From NCBI RefSeq assembly GCF_033547155.1, contig NZ_CP137892.1, positions 2,666,001-2,730,000 of the forward strand: a stretch of 64,000 nucleotides of DNA. Reading direction: 5' to 3'. Origin of the DNA: Pseudomonas benzenivorans (GTDB lineage Bacteria; Pseudomonadota; Gammaproteobacteria; Pseudomonadales; Pseudomonadaceae). Positions 35,062-43,614 of the stretch are shown here, piece after piece (the stretch's first letter is position 1; each line of letters starts with the position of its first letter). The notes beneath the pieces were generated by a model. It saw nothing but the letters and a program-made list of their open reading frames with translations, had not been told where the DNA came from and ran no database searches. Made by a program: the position numbers and the translations under genes.

Positions 35062-35119
35062 GGTCAAACTGCTTGACCGAAACTACGACGCCCCGGACAG
35101 ATACGTCAATATGCTTGAC
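35062..35119. promoter_or_regulatory. Pair of GTCAA-N5-TTGAC operators between aminotransferase and marR genes
   Basis: Two inverted repeats: GGTCAA ACTGC TTGACC (35062-35078) and GTCAA TATGC TTGAC (35105-35119). Half-sites match exactly and centres are 42 bp apart, four helical turns. The second overlaps the proposed ATG of the MarR gene. The right half of the first (TTGACC) could also serve as a -35 element. Confidence 0.65.
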
Positions 35120-35578
35120 CTTAAAAGCCCGACCACTCAGCAGGCCGCCATGGAAGCCTTCTTCTTCGGCTACCAGGCATTCACCGCCAAGGCCGACGAG
35201 ATGCTGGCGCGTCGTGGTCTGTCCAGGGTGCACCAACGCATCCTGTTCTTCATCGCCAAGTACCCGGGCCTGAGCGTCAAGCAGCTGCTCGGCTACCTGG
35301 GTGTGAGCAAGCAGGCCCTGAGCACACCGCTGCGCCAGCTGCAGGAGATGCACCTGGTCAGCAGCGCCGCCGCCACGGAGGACAAGCGCAAGCGCCTGCT
35401 CGGCATCACCGCCGAGGGCGCCAAGCTGGAACAGGCCCTGCGCCGCGAGCAGGCCAAGCTGCTGCAGCGGGCCTTCGCCGAGGCCGGCGAAGAGGCGGTC
35501 AGGGGCTGGCTGGAGGTCAATCTGGCCTTGAGCGGCAAACGCCAGGTCAGTTCCGACCAAGAACGACAAAGCCCGTAA
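35111..35578 (+). CDS. MarR-family transcriptional regulator
   Basis: 155 residues with a winged helix-turn-helix of the MarR family: RRGLSRVHQRILFFIAKYP, recognition region LSVKQLLGYLGVSKQALSTPLRQLQEM, and wing VSSAAATEDKRKRLLGITAEG. ATG 35111 is chosen, but the start is uncertain. A GTG at 35042 would put both operators inside the gene, and an ATG at 35150 directly precedes the conserved EAFFFGYQAF. No good Shine-Dalgarno precedes 35111, so a very short or leaderless message is possible. Likely autorepressor and controller of the divergent aminotransferase; ligand unknown. Confidence 0.88.
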   Translation: MLDLKSPTTQQAAMEAFFFGYQAFTAKADEMLARRGLSRVHQRILFFIAKYPGLSVKQLLGYLGVSKQALSTPLRQLQEMHLVSSAAATEDKRKRLLGITAEGAKLEQALRREQAKLLQRAFAEAGEEAVRGWLEVNLALSGKRQVSSDQERQSP

Positions 35579-35665
35579 CTGTATCGGTCAACGCACCGCT
35601 TGCTGTACCGCGACGCCCGGGGAGCCGAGGCATAGGCTTGCAGTCATTGCCCACGAGTGCCCGCC

Positions 35666-36283
35666 ATGACTGCCGAACTGCTGCTCGCCTTCGTTCTCTT
35701 CGCCTTCGTCACCTCGGTGACGCCGGGGCCTAACAACACCATGCTGCTCGCCTCCGGGGCGAACTTCGGCCTGCGCCGCAGCCTGCCCCACATGCTCGGC
35801 ATCAGCCTGGGCTTGATGCTGCTGGTGCTGGCGGTCGGCCTGGGCCTCGGCCAGCTGTTCGAGCAGGTGCCGCTGTTCTACAGCCTGCTGCGCTACTTCG
35901 GTGCCGCCTATCTGCTGTACCTGGCCTGGAAGATCGCCCGGGCCGGCGCACCGGACAGCACGGGAGCCCGCAGTGCCAAGCCATTCAGCTTCCTCCAGGC
36001 GGCGACCTTCCAGTGGGTCAACCCCAAGGCCTGGATCATGGCCATCGGCGCCATCACCACCTACACGCCGCAGGAGAACTTCCTGACCAACGTGGTGCTG
36101 ATCGCCGCCCTGTTCGCCCTGGTCAACTGCCCGACCATGAGTGTCTGGACGGTGGCCGGCAGCCTGTTGCGCACCTGGCTGAACGACCCGCGCATACTGC
36201 GCCGCTTCAATATCGGCATGGCCCTGTTGCTGGTCACCTCGCTCTACCCGATTCTGGCCGACTTCGGAGGCGCCCGATCATGA
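35666..36283 (+). CDS. LysE-family amino-acid/metabolite exporter
   Basis: 205 residues, six membrane helices. The LysE/RhtB signature SVTPGPNNTMLLASGANFGLRRSLPHMLGISLG is present at the N-terminus and QWVNPKAWIMAIGA in the middle. It would export an amino acid or similar solute from the cytoplasm. ATG 35666 preferred over a GTG 9 bp earlier. Its stop overlaps the ATG of the BenE-like gene (ATGA at 36280-36283), so export and a second transporter are translated together. Confidence 0.9.
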   Translation: MTAELLLAFVLFAFVTSVTPGPNNTMLLASGANFGLRRSLPHMLGISLGLMLLVLAVGLGLGQLFEQVPLFYSLLRYFGAAYLLYLAWKIARAGAPDSTGARSAKPFSFLQAATFQWVNPKAWIMAIGAITTYTPQENFLTNVVLIAALFALVNCPTMSVWTVAGSLLRTWLNDPRILRRFNIGMALLLVTSLYPILADFGGARS

Positions 36284-37473
36284 GCGAGGCAACCCAGGCG
36301 CGCCTACGTCCGCTGGCCGACAGTTCCACCTCGGCGGTGGTCGCCGGCTTCATCGCCATGCTCACCGGCTATACCAGCTCCCTGGTGCTGATGTTCCAGG
36401 CCGGCCAGGCCGCGGGACTGTCCGACGGGCAGATCTCCTCGTGGATCTGGGCCCTGTCGGTGGGCATGGGCCTGTGCTGCATCGGCCTGTCACTGCGTTA
36501 CCGCGCGCCGGTGATGATCGCCTGGTCGACGCCCGGCGCCGCCCTGCTGATCAGCAGCCTGCCTGGGGTGCCCTACGCCGAGGCGATCGGCGCCTACATC
36601 CTCTGCTCGGCGCTGATCGTGCTGTGCGGCCTGACCGGCAGCTTCGACCGCCTCATGCGCCGCATTCCCGCCTCCATCGCCGCCGCCCTGTTGGCCGGGG
36701 TGCTGTTCAAGATCGGCCTGGAAATCTGTGGCGCCGCCGAACAGCAACCGACCCTGGTCATCGCCATGCTGCTGGCCTACCTGCTGGGCAAGCGCCTGCT
36801 GCCGCGCTATGCGGTGCTCGCCGCACTGTTGGTCGGCTGCGCACTGGCCGGGCTGTTCGGCCTGCTGGATTTTTCCGACTTCGAGCTGCAGCTGGCCACG
36901 CCCGAGTGGACCACTCCGGCCTTCTCCTGGGCGGCGGCCATCAGCATCGGCATCCCGCTGTTCGTCGTCGCCATGGCCTCGCAGAACCTGCCGGGCATGT
37001 CCGTGCTGCGCGCCAACGGCTACCACCAGGTGCCGGCTTCCTCGCTGCTCAACATCACCGGCCTGGCCTCCATCCTGCTGGCGCCCTTCGGCTCCCACGG
37101 CATCCACCTGGCGGCCCTCAGCGCGGCGATCTGCGCCGGCCCCGAGGCCCACGAGGACCCGAGCAAACGCTATACCGCCGCGGTCTGGTGCGGGGTGTTC
37201 TATGTCATCGCCGGGATCTTCGGCGCCACCCTGGCGGCGCTGTTCAGCGCCCTGCCCAAGGCGCTGATCCTGTCGGTCGCCGCCCTGGCGCTGTTCGCCT
37301 CGATCATCGGCGGCCTGACCCAGGCCATGAGCGAGCCCCAGGAGCGCGAGGCGGCGCTGATCACCTTCCTGGTCACCGCCTCGGGCATGACCCTGCTGTC
37401 CATCGGCGCGGCCTTCTGGGGCCTGGTCGCCGGCCTGCTCACCCTGTTCATCCTCAACTGGCGCAAGGCCTGA
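36280..37473 (+). CDS. BenE-family (benzoate/purine-like) transporter
   Basis: 397 residues with about 12 helices. Family marks: AMLTGYTSSLVLMFQAGQAAGLSDGQISSWIWALSVGMG, MIAWSTPGAALL, FVVAMASQNLPGMSVLRANGY and PFGSHGIHLAALSAAICAGPEAHEDPSKRYTAA. BenE carriers import benzoate by proton symport; no benzoate catabolic genes are in the window, so the substrate is open. Coupled to the LysE gene by ATGA overlap and followed by a clear terminator. Gene symbol withheld because the function is only a family inference. Confidence 0.87.
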   Translation: MSEATQARLRPLADSSTSAVVAGFIAMLTGYTSSLVLMFQAGQAAGLSDGQISSWIWALSVGMGLCCIGLSLRYRAPVMIAWSTPGAALLISSLPGVPYAEAIGAYILCSALIVLCGLTGSFDRLMRRIPASIAAALLAGVLFKIGLEICGAAEQQPTLVIAMLLAYLLGKRLLPRYAVLAALLVGCALAGLFGLLDFSDFELQLATPEWTTPAFSWAAAISIGIPLFVVAMASQNLPGMSVLRANGYHQVPASSLLNITGLASILLAPFGSHGIHLAALSAAICAGPEAHEDPSKRYTAAVWCGVFYVIAGIFGATLAALFSALPKALILSVAALALFASIIGGLTQAMSEPQEREAALITFLVTASGMTLLSIGAAFWGLVAGLLTLFILNWRKA

Positions 37474-37492
37474 GGGCAATGAGCCCGACATG

Positions 37493-37519
37493 AAAAAAGG
37501 CGCCTGACGGCGCCTTTTT
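37493..37519. terminator. Bidirectional intrinsic terminator
   Basis: Six A, stem GGCGCC / GGCGCC with TGAC loop, five T. Lies between the convergent BenE-like and bile-acid-symporter-like genes. Confidence 0.9.
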
Positions 37520-37532
37520 CGTGCCGCCCCGC

Positions 37533-38420
37533 TCAGGCGGCCTCGGCCGCCAGCTGCCGGCCATGGGCGCGATTGACCCACCAGCCGAACAGCGCCGCAG
37601 TGAAGAACATGATGATGCTGTAGATCGCCGCCGGAATGGCCATGGTCGAGTTGTTCAGCAGCACCGGGCTCAGGGCCAGGGCGATGGCCAGGGTGCCGTT
37701 GTGGATGCCGATCTCCATGCCGATGGCGATGGCTTGGCGCAGGCTCAGCTTGAGCAGGCGCGGCACGTAGTAGCCCACCGCCAGGCTGAGCAGGTTGAAG
37801 GCCAGCGCGGCGCCGCCGACCAACGGGGCATAGTCGACGAAGGTCTGCCAGTCCTTGACCACCGCCAGGACGATGATCAGTAGCAGGAACAGGGCCGAGA
37901 CCAGCTTCACCGGCTTCTGCATGCGTTCGGCGAAGCCGGGGAAGCGGCTGCGCAGCCACATGCCGATGGCCACCGGACCGAGGACGATGACGAACACCTG
38001 CAGCACCTTGCCGAACTGCAGCGGAATGGCCTGATCGCCGGTCATGAAGTGCATCAGCGCGAGGTTGACGATCAGCGGCATGGTGAGGATGGCAATCACC
38101 GAGTTGACCGCGGTCAGGGTGATGTTCAGCGCCACGTCGCCATGGGCCAGGTGGCTGTAGAGGTTGGCCGTGGTGCCGCCCGGCGAGGCGGCCAGCAGCA
38201 TCAGGCCCACCGCCAGGGCAGGGGCCAGGCCGAAGACCTTGGTCAGGCCGAAACACAGCAGCGGCAGCAACAGCAACTGGCAGCCTAGGCCGATCAGCAC
38301 CGGCCTGGGAAACTTCACCACCCGGGCGAAGTCCGCGATGCCGAGCGACAGGCCCAGGCCCAGCATGATGATGCCCAGGGCCACGGGCAAAAATAGCGTC
38401 AGTAGAGGATCAGCAGTCAT
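37533..38420 (-). CDS. Bile acid:sodium symporter (BASS) family protein
   Basis: 295 residues and about nine to ten membrane helices. BASS marks include LLAASPGGTTANLYSHLAHGDVALNITLTAVNSVIA (sodium-site region) and EIGIHNGTLAIALAL. It imports an organic anion with sodium; many bacterial members move pantoate, keto acids or other carboxylates rather than bile acids. ATG 38420 follows AAGAG; the 28-codon upstream extension is dropped because conserved sequence starts at TADPLLTLFLPVALG. Monocistronic. Confidence 0.9.
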   Translation of the reverse strand: MTADPLLTLFLPVALGIIMLGLGLSLGIADFARVVKFPRPVLIGLGCQLLLLPLLCFGLTKVFGLAPALAVGLMLLAASPGGTTANLYSHLAHGDVALNITLTAVNSVIAILTMPLIVNLALMHFMTGDQAIPLQFGKVLQVFVIVLGPVAIGMWLRSRFPGFAERMQKPVKLVSALFLLLIIVLAVVKDWQTFVDYAPLVGGAALAFNLLSLAVGYYVPRLLKLSLRQAIAIGMEIGIHNGTLAIALALSPVLLNNSTMAIPAAIYSIIMFFTAALFGWWVNRAHGRQLAAEAA

Positions 38421-38575
38421 GGTTACTCTTCCCTGGAGTGGAGAACACGATGGGGGCGATTCTGGCCAGACAACGCCATGTTGCGCAGTGACTTTATCGG
38501 CCAAACAGGCGCCCCGCTACCGCGCCGAGAAAAAGGCGCCAGCGCGGGCAGCCATGCCGCGCCCAGCAGGCCGGG

Positions 38576-39337
38576 TCAGATCGCCGTGGCGCCGCCATCC
38601 ACCGCCAGGGCATGGCCGGTGGTGAAGGCCGCGCCGTCGCTGCACAGGTAGAGCACCGCCGTGGCGATTTCCTCGACGGTGCCGATGCGCCCGACCGGGT
38701 GCATGGCGGCGGCGAACTCGCCCTTCTTCGGGTCGGCCTCGTAGGCGCGACGGAACATGGCGGTGTCGATCACCGCCGGACACACCGCGTTGACGCGGAC
38801 TTTCTTCTTCGCATACTCGATGGCCGCCGACTTGGTCAGGCCGATCACCGCATGCTTGGAGGCGGCGTAGATGCTCATCTTCGGCGCCGCGCCGAGACCG
38901 GCGACCGAGGCGGTATTGACGATGGCGCCGCCGCCCTGGGCCAGCAGCAGCGGAATCTGGTGCTTCATGCACAGCCACACGCCCTTGACGTTGACCCCCA
39001 TGATGGCGTCGAACTCGGCCTCGCTGCCCTCGGCCAGCTTGCCCTTCTCGATCTCGATGCCGGCGTTGTTGAAGCAGTAGTCCAGGCGCCCATAGGTCTC
39101 GAGGGTGAAGGCCATCAGCGCCTGCACCTCGGCGTCGCGGGTCACATCACAGCGGGTGAAGCTGGCGTCGCCGCCCGCCGTGCGAATCAGCTCGACGGTA
39201 GCCTCGCCGCCCGCCACATCGACATCGGCAACCACCACCTTGAGGCCCTCGTTGGCGAACGCCAGGGCGGTGGCACGGCCGATACCCGCGGCGGCGCCGG
39301 TGACCAGGGCCACCCGACCGGAAAAACTCAAGCTCAT
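38576..39337 (-). CDS. SDR-family short-chain dehydrogenase/reductase
   Basis: 253-residue classical SDR. The Rossmann motif is TGAAAGIGRA, the NNAG motif is FNNAGIE, and the catalytic triad is the Ser of NTASVAG with YAASK. Asp at the end of beta-2 (VVADVDVAG) favours NAD over NADP. It likely oxidises a secondary alcohol or reduces a ketone; substrate unknown. ATG 39337 follows GAGGA with 8-base spacing. Stands alone between the BASS transporter (upstream region) and the RND pump genes. Confidence 0.92.
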   Translation of the reverse strand: MSLSFSGRVALVTGAAAGIGRATALAFANEGLKVVVADVDVAGGEATVELIRTAGGDASFTRCDVTRDAEVQALMAFTLETYGRLDYCFNNAGIEIEKGKLAEGSEAEFDAIMGVNVKGVWLCMKHQIPLLLAQGGGAIVNTASVAGLGAAPKMSIYAASKHAVIGLTKSAAIEYAKKKVRVNAVCPAVIDTAMFRRAYEADPKKGEFAAAMHPVGRIGTVEEIATAVLYLCSDGAAFTTGHALAVDGGATAI

Positions 39338-39445
39338 CTGTGTGTCCTCGCAAGGGCTGAAAGTCAGGGCCTGAGTCTAGTCAGAGAGTCGGGCGCCGTG
39401 GCAGCACTATCAGGACAGCGGTTGCCCGCCCATCCAGGCCATGGA

Positions 39446-42400
39446 TTACGCCTCGGCCGGCTCCGTCTCGCTGGCCGGCAGCGGCCGCCAGCGGCGCAAC
39501 AGCCAGTACAGGGTGGGAATCACCAGCAGGGTGAAGAAGGTGCCGACCAACAGGCCGCCGACTATCACCAGGCCGATCTGCTGGCGGCTCTCGGCGCCGG
39601 CTCCGCTGGCCAGAGCCAGGGGCAGCGAGCCCAGAACCATGGCCCCGGTGGTCATCAGGATCGGCCGCAGGCGCTGCGTCGCGGCCTGCAACACCGCCTC
39701 GCGCAGCGCCAGGCCACGGCGCAACAGCTGGTTGGCGAACTCGACGATGAGGATGCCGTGCTTGGTGATCAGGCCGATCAGGGTCACCAGGCCGACCTGG
39801 GAGTAGATGTTCAGGGTGCCGCCGAACAGCCACAGGGCCAGCAGCGCGCCGGCCATCGACAACGGCACGCTGAACAGGATGATCAGCGGGTCGATGAAGC
39901 TCTCGAATTGCGCGGCCAGCACCAGGTAGATGAAGGCCAGGGCCAGGACGAAGGTCAGCGCGATGCCGGCGCTGGACTCCTTGAACTCCCGCGAGGTGCC
40001 GGCGTAGTCGAACAGGGTGCCCTCGGGGAAGAGCGCGCGGGCCTCGCGCTCCAGGTGATCGAGGGCCTCGCCGAGGGTATGGCCGGCACCGACGTTAGCG
40101 CTGAGGGTGACCGCGCGGAGCTGGTTGAAGTGGTTGAGCTCGCGCGGCGCCACGCTCTCGCGCACCTCGATCAGGTTGGACAGCTGCACCATGGCGCCGT
40201 CGCGGCCGCGCACGTAGACGCGGTCGAGGTCGGCCGGGTTGCTGCGGTCGACGTCGGCCAGCTGCACCAGCACCTCGTACTGCTCGCCGAGGCGCTTGAA
40301 GCGGGTCACCTGGCGGCTGCCGAACAGGCTCTCCAGGCTGCGGCCGATGGTCGCCACATCGCTGCCGACCGCCACCGCCTGTTCGCGGTTGACGGTGACC
40401 TTGAGCTGCGGCGTGTTGAGCTTGAGGTCGCTGTCCAGGCTCTCCAGCCCCGGGTAAGCGTCCAGGCGCACCAGCAGCGCCTCGACATAGCGCTCCAGCT
40501 CGGCGTACGCCAGAGGCGAGCGCACCACCAGGTTGACCGGCTGGCTGCGCACGCTCTGTCCCAGCGGCGGACGGTTGACCGGAAAGGCGCGGATGCCGGG
40601 GATGTCCAGCAGCCTGGGCAGCAGCTCCAGGCGGATCGCGAACTGGCTGCGCTCGCGCCGGTCCCAGTCTTCCAGCTTCATGAAGGAGATGCCCTGGGTC
40701 ACGGTGGGGAAGCCGGTGATCACCACGTAGCGGTTGGTCTCGGCAATGCCGGCGTAGACCGCCTCGATCTGTCGGGCGTAACGGCTGGTGTAGTCTAGGG
40801 TGGCGCCGTCCGGGGCGCTGTACACGCCGATGAGGGTGCCGGTGTCCTCGGTGGGTGCCAGCTCCGCCTTGAGCCCGGCGAACAGCCAGGCGCAGGCCAG
40901 CAGCAGCGCCGCCAGCAACGCCAGGATCAGCCACCAGCGCGCCAGCGCCCTGGCCAGCAGCGCCTGGTAGCGCTCCGTCAGGCCGTGCAGGAAGTTTTCG
41001 ATCAGACGGTAGGCGCGGCCATGGCGCTCAGCGGCCCCATGGGGCCTGAGCAGCTTGGCGCACATCATCGGCGACAGGGTCAGGGCGACGAAGCCGGACA
41101 CCAGCACCGCGCCGGCCAGGGTCCAGGCGAACTCGGTGAACAGCTTGCCGGTGGTGCCGGGCATGAAGCCGATCGGCGCGTAGACCGCGGCCAGGGTCAG
41201 GGTCATGGCGATGACCGCGAAGGCGATCTCGCGGCTGCCGGCCAGCGCCGCCTGCAGCGGCGCCAGGCCGCCCTCCAGGTGGCGGTGGATGTTCTCCAGC
41301 ATGACGATGGCGTCGTCCACCACCAGGCCGATGGCCAGGACCATGGCCAACAGGGTCAGGGTATTGAGGGAGAAGCCCAGCACGGCCATCAGGGCGAAGG
41401 CGCCGATCAGCGACACCGGGATGGTAACCAGGGGGATCAGGGTGGCGCGCAGCGAGCGCAGGAACAGGAAGATGATCAGGATGACCAGCGCCACCGCCTC
41501 CCAGATGGTGGTGTAGACGTTGTCGATCGACTCGCGAACGAACAGCGAGCTGTCGTGGGCCACCGCCATCTGCATGCCCTCGGGGAGCAGCGCGCGCACG
41601 TCCGGCAGGGCCGCCTCGACCCCGTCGGAGATGTCCAGGGGGTTGGCGGTGGCCTGCTTGACCATGCCGATCACCACCGCCGGCTGGCCGTTGAAACGCA
41701 CCAGGCTGCGCTCGCTGGCCGGGCCGATCTCGGCGCGGCCGACGTCGGCCAGGCGCAGCAGGTACCCCTGGGAGTCGTCGAGGATCAGCCGCTCGAACTC
41801 CTCGGCCGTGCGCAGGTCGGTCTCCGACAGCAGGTTGAACTCGCGCTCCAGCGACTCGATGCGTCCGGCCGGGATCTCCACGTTCTGCCGGCGCAGGGCC
41901 TCCTCCACGTCCTGCACCGTCAGGCCGTGGGCAGCCAGGCGCTCCGGGTCGAGCCAGATGCGCATGGCCGGGCTGCGCGCGCCGCGGATCTGCACCTCGG
42001 CCACTCCGGGGATGACCTGCAGGCGATCCTTGACCAGGCGCTCGAGCAGGTCGGTGATGGCCATCGCCGAGTGGCGCTCGCTGTAGAAGGCCAGGAACAT
42101 CACCGGCTGGGCGTCGGCCTCGACCTTCTGCACCACCGGCTCGTCGATCTCGTCCGGCAGCAGACCGCGCACCCGACCGAGGCGGTCGCGCACGTCGTTG
42201 GCCGCCTCGTCGGCATCGCTGCCCAGGCGAAACTGCGCGGTGATCTGCGTGCTTTCCGTGCGGCTGATGGAGCTGACGAAATCCAGCCCCTCGATGCCCG
42301 ACAGCACATCCTCGATCGGCTGGGCCACCTGGGACTCCATGATCTCCGGGCTGGCCCCCGGATAGCCGACGTTGACCGTGACGATGGGCACGTCGATGTT

Positions 42401-42514
42401 CGGGTACTCGCGCACCGTCAGGCGCTGGTAGGCCATCAGGCCGAGCAGCACCAGCACCAGGGACAGCACACTGGCGAACACCGGGCGGCGGATGCAGACA
42501 TCCGCGAGGATCAT
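39446..42514 (-). CDS. RND multidrug/solute efflux permease
   Basis: 1022 residues, full-length HAE1-type RND pump. First helix ADVCIRRPVFASVLSLVLVLLGLMAY, porter-domain start REYPNIDVPIVTVNVGYPGASPE, proton-relay aspartates in IGLVVDDAIVMLENI, and GFMPGTTGKLFTEFAWTLAGAVLVSG. It exports compounds from the periplasm or membrane by proton antiport. The ATG overlaps the stop of the adaptor gene (ATGA at 42511-42514). There is no outer-membrane channel gene, so it must borrow a TolC/OprM-type partner. The pair recalls MexMN of P. aeruginosa, which also lacks a channel gene, but this identity is unproven. Confidence 0.93.
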   Translation of the reverse strand: MILADVCIRRPVFASVLSLVLVLLGLMAYQRLTVREYPNIDVPIVTVNVGYPGASPEIMESQVAQPIEDVLSGIEGLDFVSSISRTESTQITAQFRLGSDADEAANDVRDRLGRVRGLLPDEIDEPVVQKVEADAQPVMFLAFYSERHSAMAITDLLERLVKDRLQVIPGVAEVQIRGARSPAMRIWLDPERLAAHGLTVQDVEEALRRQNVEIPAGRIESLEREFNLLSETDLRTAEEFERLILDDSQGYLLRLADVGRAEIGPASERSLVRFNGQPAVVIGMVKQATANPLDISDGVEAALPDVRALLPEGMQMAVAHDSSLFVRESIDNVYTTIWEAVALVILIIFLFLRSLRATLIPLVTIPVSLIGAFALMAVLGFSLNTLTLLAMVLAIGLVVDDAIVMLENIHRHLEGGLAPLQAALAGSREIAFAVIAMTLTLAAVYAPIGFMPGTTGKLFTEFAWTLAGAVLVSGFVALTLSPMMCAKLLRPHGAAERHGRAYRLIENFLHGLTERYQALLARALARWWLILALLAALLLACAWLFAGLKAELAPTEDTGTLIGVYSAPDGATLDYTSRYARQIEAVYAGIAETNRYVVITGFPTVTQGISFMKLEDWDRRERSQFAIRLELLPRLLDIPGIRAFPVNRPPLGQSVRSQPVNLVVRSPLAYAELERYVEALLVRLDAYPGLESLDSDLKLNTPQLKVTVNREQAVAVGSDVATIGRSLESLFGSRQVTRFKRLGEQYEVLVQLADVDRSNPADLDRVYVRGRDGAMVQLSNLIEVRESVAPRELNHFNQLRAVTLSANVGAGHTLGEALDHLEREARALFPEGTLFDYAGTSREFKESSAGIALTFVLALAFIYLVLAAQFESFIDPLIILFSVPLSMAGALLALWLFGGTLNIYSQVGLVTLIGLITKHGILIVEFANQLLRRGLALREAVLQAATQRLRPILMTTGAMVLGSLPLALASGAGAESRQQIGLVIVGGLLVGTFFTLLVIPTLYWLLRRWRPLPASETEPAEA

Positions 42515-43542
42515 GCCCCCGCTCCCGCCGGCCGGGTGCGTACCGCCATGCCCGGGCGGACCTTGTGCCAGCCGGCGCTGATCAGCGTCTCATCACCACT
42601 CAACCCCTCGCGCACCTCGGCGCGCCCGCCCAGGCGGCGGCCGAGGCGGATCTCGCGCTGCTCGACCTTGCCGTCCACCACCAGGTTGACCAGCAGCCGC
42701 TCGCCCAGCGGCATCACCGCCTCCTCGGGAATCAGCAGCGCCTGGGGGCGCTCGGCGAGAATCACCGTGACCCGCACGAACTGCCCCGGCTTGAGGCGCA
42801 GCCCGGGGTTGCTCAGCTGGGCGCGAATCGCCTGGCTGCGTCCGGCCACGTCCAACTGCGGGTTGATGGCACTGATCCGGCCGTGGAACACCTCGTCGGC
42901 GAAGGCATCCAGGCGGATCTCCACGACCTGGCCCGGGCGAACCTGGCCGACCGCCTTCTGCGGCACGCGAAAGTCCAGCTTGAGCGGGTCGAGTACCTCC
43001 AGGTTGACGATGTCCTGACCCGCCTCCAGGTAGTCGCCGGGGCTGACCTGGCGCAGACCGAGCAGGCCGTCGTAGGGGGCGCGAATCTGCGTCTTGTCCA
43101 GGCGGGCACGAGCCAAGGCCAGGCTGGCGCGCCGGGCCTGAGCTTCGGCGCGGGCCTCGTCCAGCGCCTGGGCATTGCTGGCGCCGCGCTGGAACAGCAG
43201 CTGGCTGCGGCGCAGGTTGCTTGCCGCCAGGTCCAGGTTGGCCCGCGCCAGGGCCAGCTCGGCACGGGCGACGGCGTCGTCCAGGCTGACCAGCAGGTCG
43301 CCGGCGCTGACCGCCTGGCCCTCCTGAAAATGCAGGCGGGCCAGGCGCCCATCGATCTCCGGGCGGATCATCAGCGACTCGGCCGAGCGCAGGGAACCGA
43401 AGGTGATCAGCTCGTCGCGCACCAGGCCGCGCTCGGGGCGCACCACCTCGACCAGGGGGCCCTGGCCGTTCTCCGCCGAGCCGACGACAGCGGCCAGCGA
43501 CAGGACGATGGCGACAAGGAAACGACAGGTGTGGGCCGGCAT
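42511..43542 (-). CDS. RND efflux membrane-fusion (adaptor) protein
   Basis: 343 residues. Signal peptide (FLVAIVLSLAAVVGSA), then the barrel-sandwich halves (ESLMIRPEIDGRLARLHFQEGQAVSAGDLLVSLDD and LDKTQIRAPYDGLLGLRQVSPGDYLEAG), which enclose an alpha-hairpin of about 60 residues. A beta-barrel and membrane-proximal domain (LLIPEEAVMPLGERLLVNLV) follow. It bridges the inner-membrane RND pump to an outer-membrane channel. No lipobox cysteine, so it is not a lipoprotein. ATG has GAGGGAG upstream. First gene of the two-gene pump operon. Confidence 0.92.
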   Translation of the reverse strand: MPAHTCRFLVAIVLSLAAVVGSAENGQGPLVEVVRPERGLVRDELITFGSLRSAESLMIRPEIDGRLARLHFQEGQAVSAGDLLVSLDDAVARAELALARANLDLAASNLRRSQLLFQRGASNAQALDEARAEAQARRASLALARARLDKTQIRAPYDGLLGLRQVSPGDYLEAGQDIVNLEVLDPLKLDFRVPQKAVGQVRPGQVVEIRLDAFADEVFHGRISAINPQLDVAGRSQAIRAQLSNPGLRLKPGQFVRVTVILAERPQALLIPEEAVMPLGERLLVNLVVDGKVEQREIRLGRRLGGRAEVREGLSGDETLISAGWHKVRPGMAVRTRPAGAGA

Positions 43543-43614
43543 GGCGGCTCCCTCGGGGCTGACGTGCTAAGTCTAGCCCTCTGCCGCCTTACGCTGGGTC
43601 GTCAGCGGCGGCCG

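Noticed and set aside
33788..35110. Upstream extension of the MarR frame across the aminotransferase gene
   Set aside because: Antisense to an intact aminotransferase; MarR similarity begins only at about 35111.
38612..43018. Very long plus-strand frames opposite the SDR, RND permease and adaptor genes
   Set aside because: Shadows with repetitive Gly/Arg/His/Gln content; the minus strand carries complete conserved proteins.
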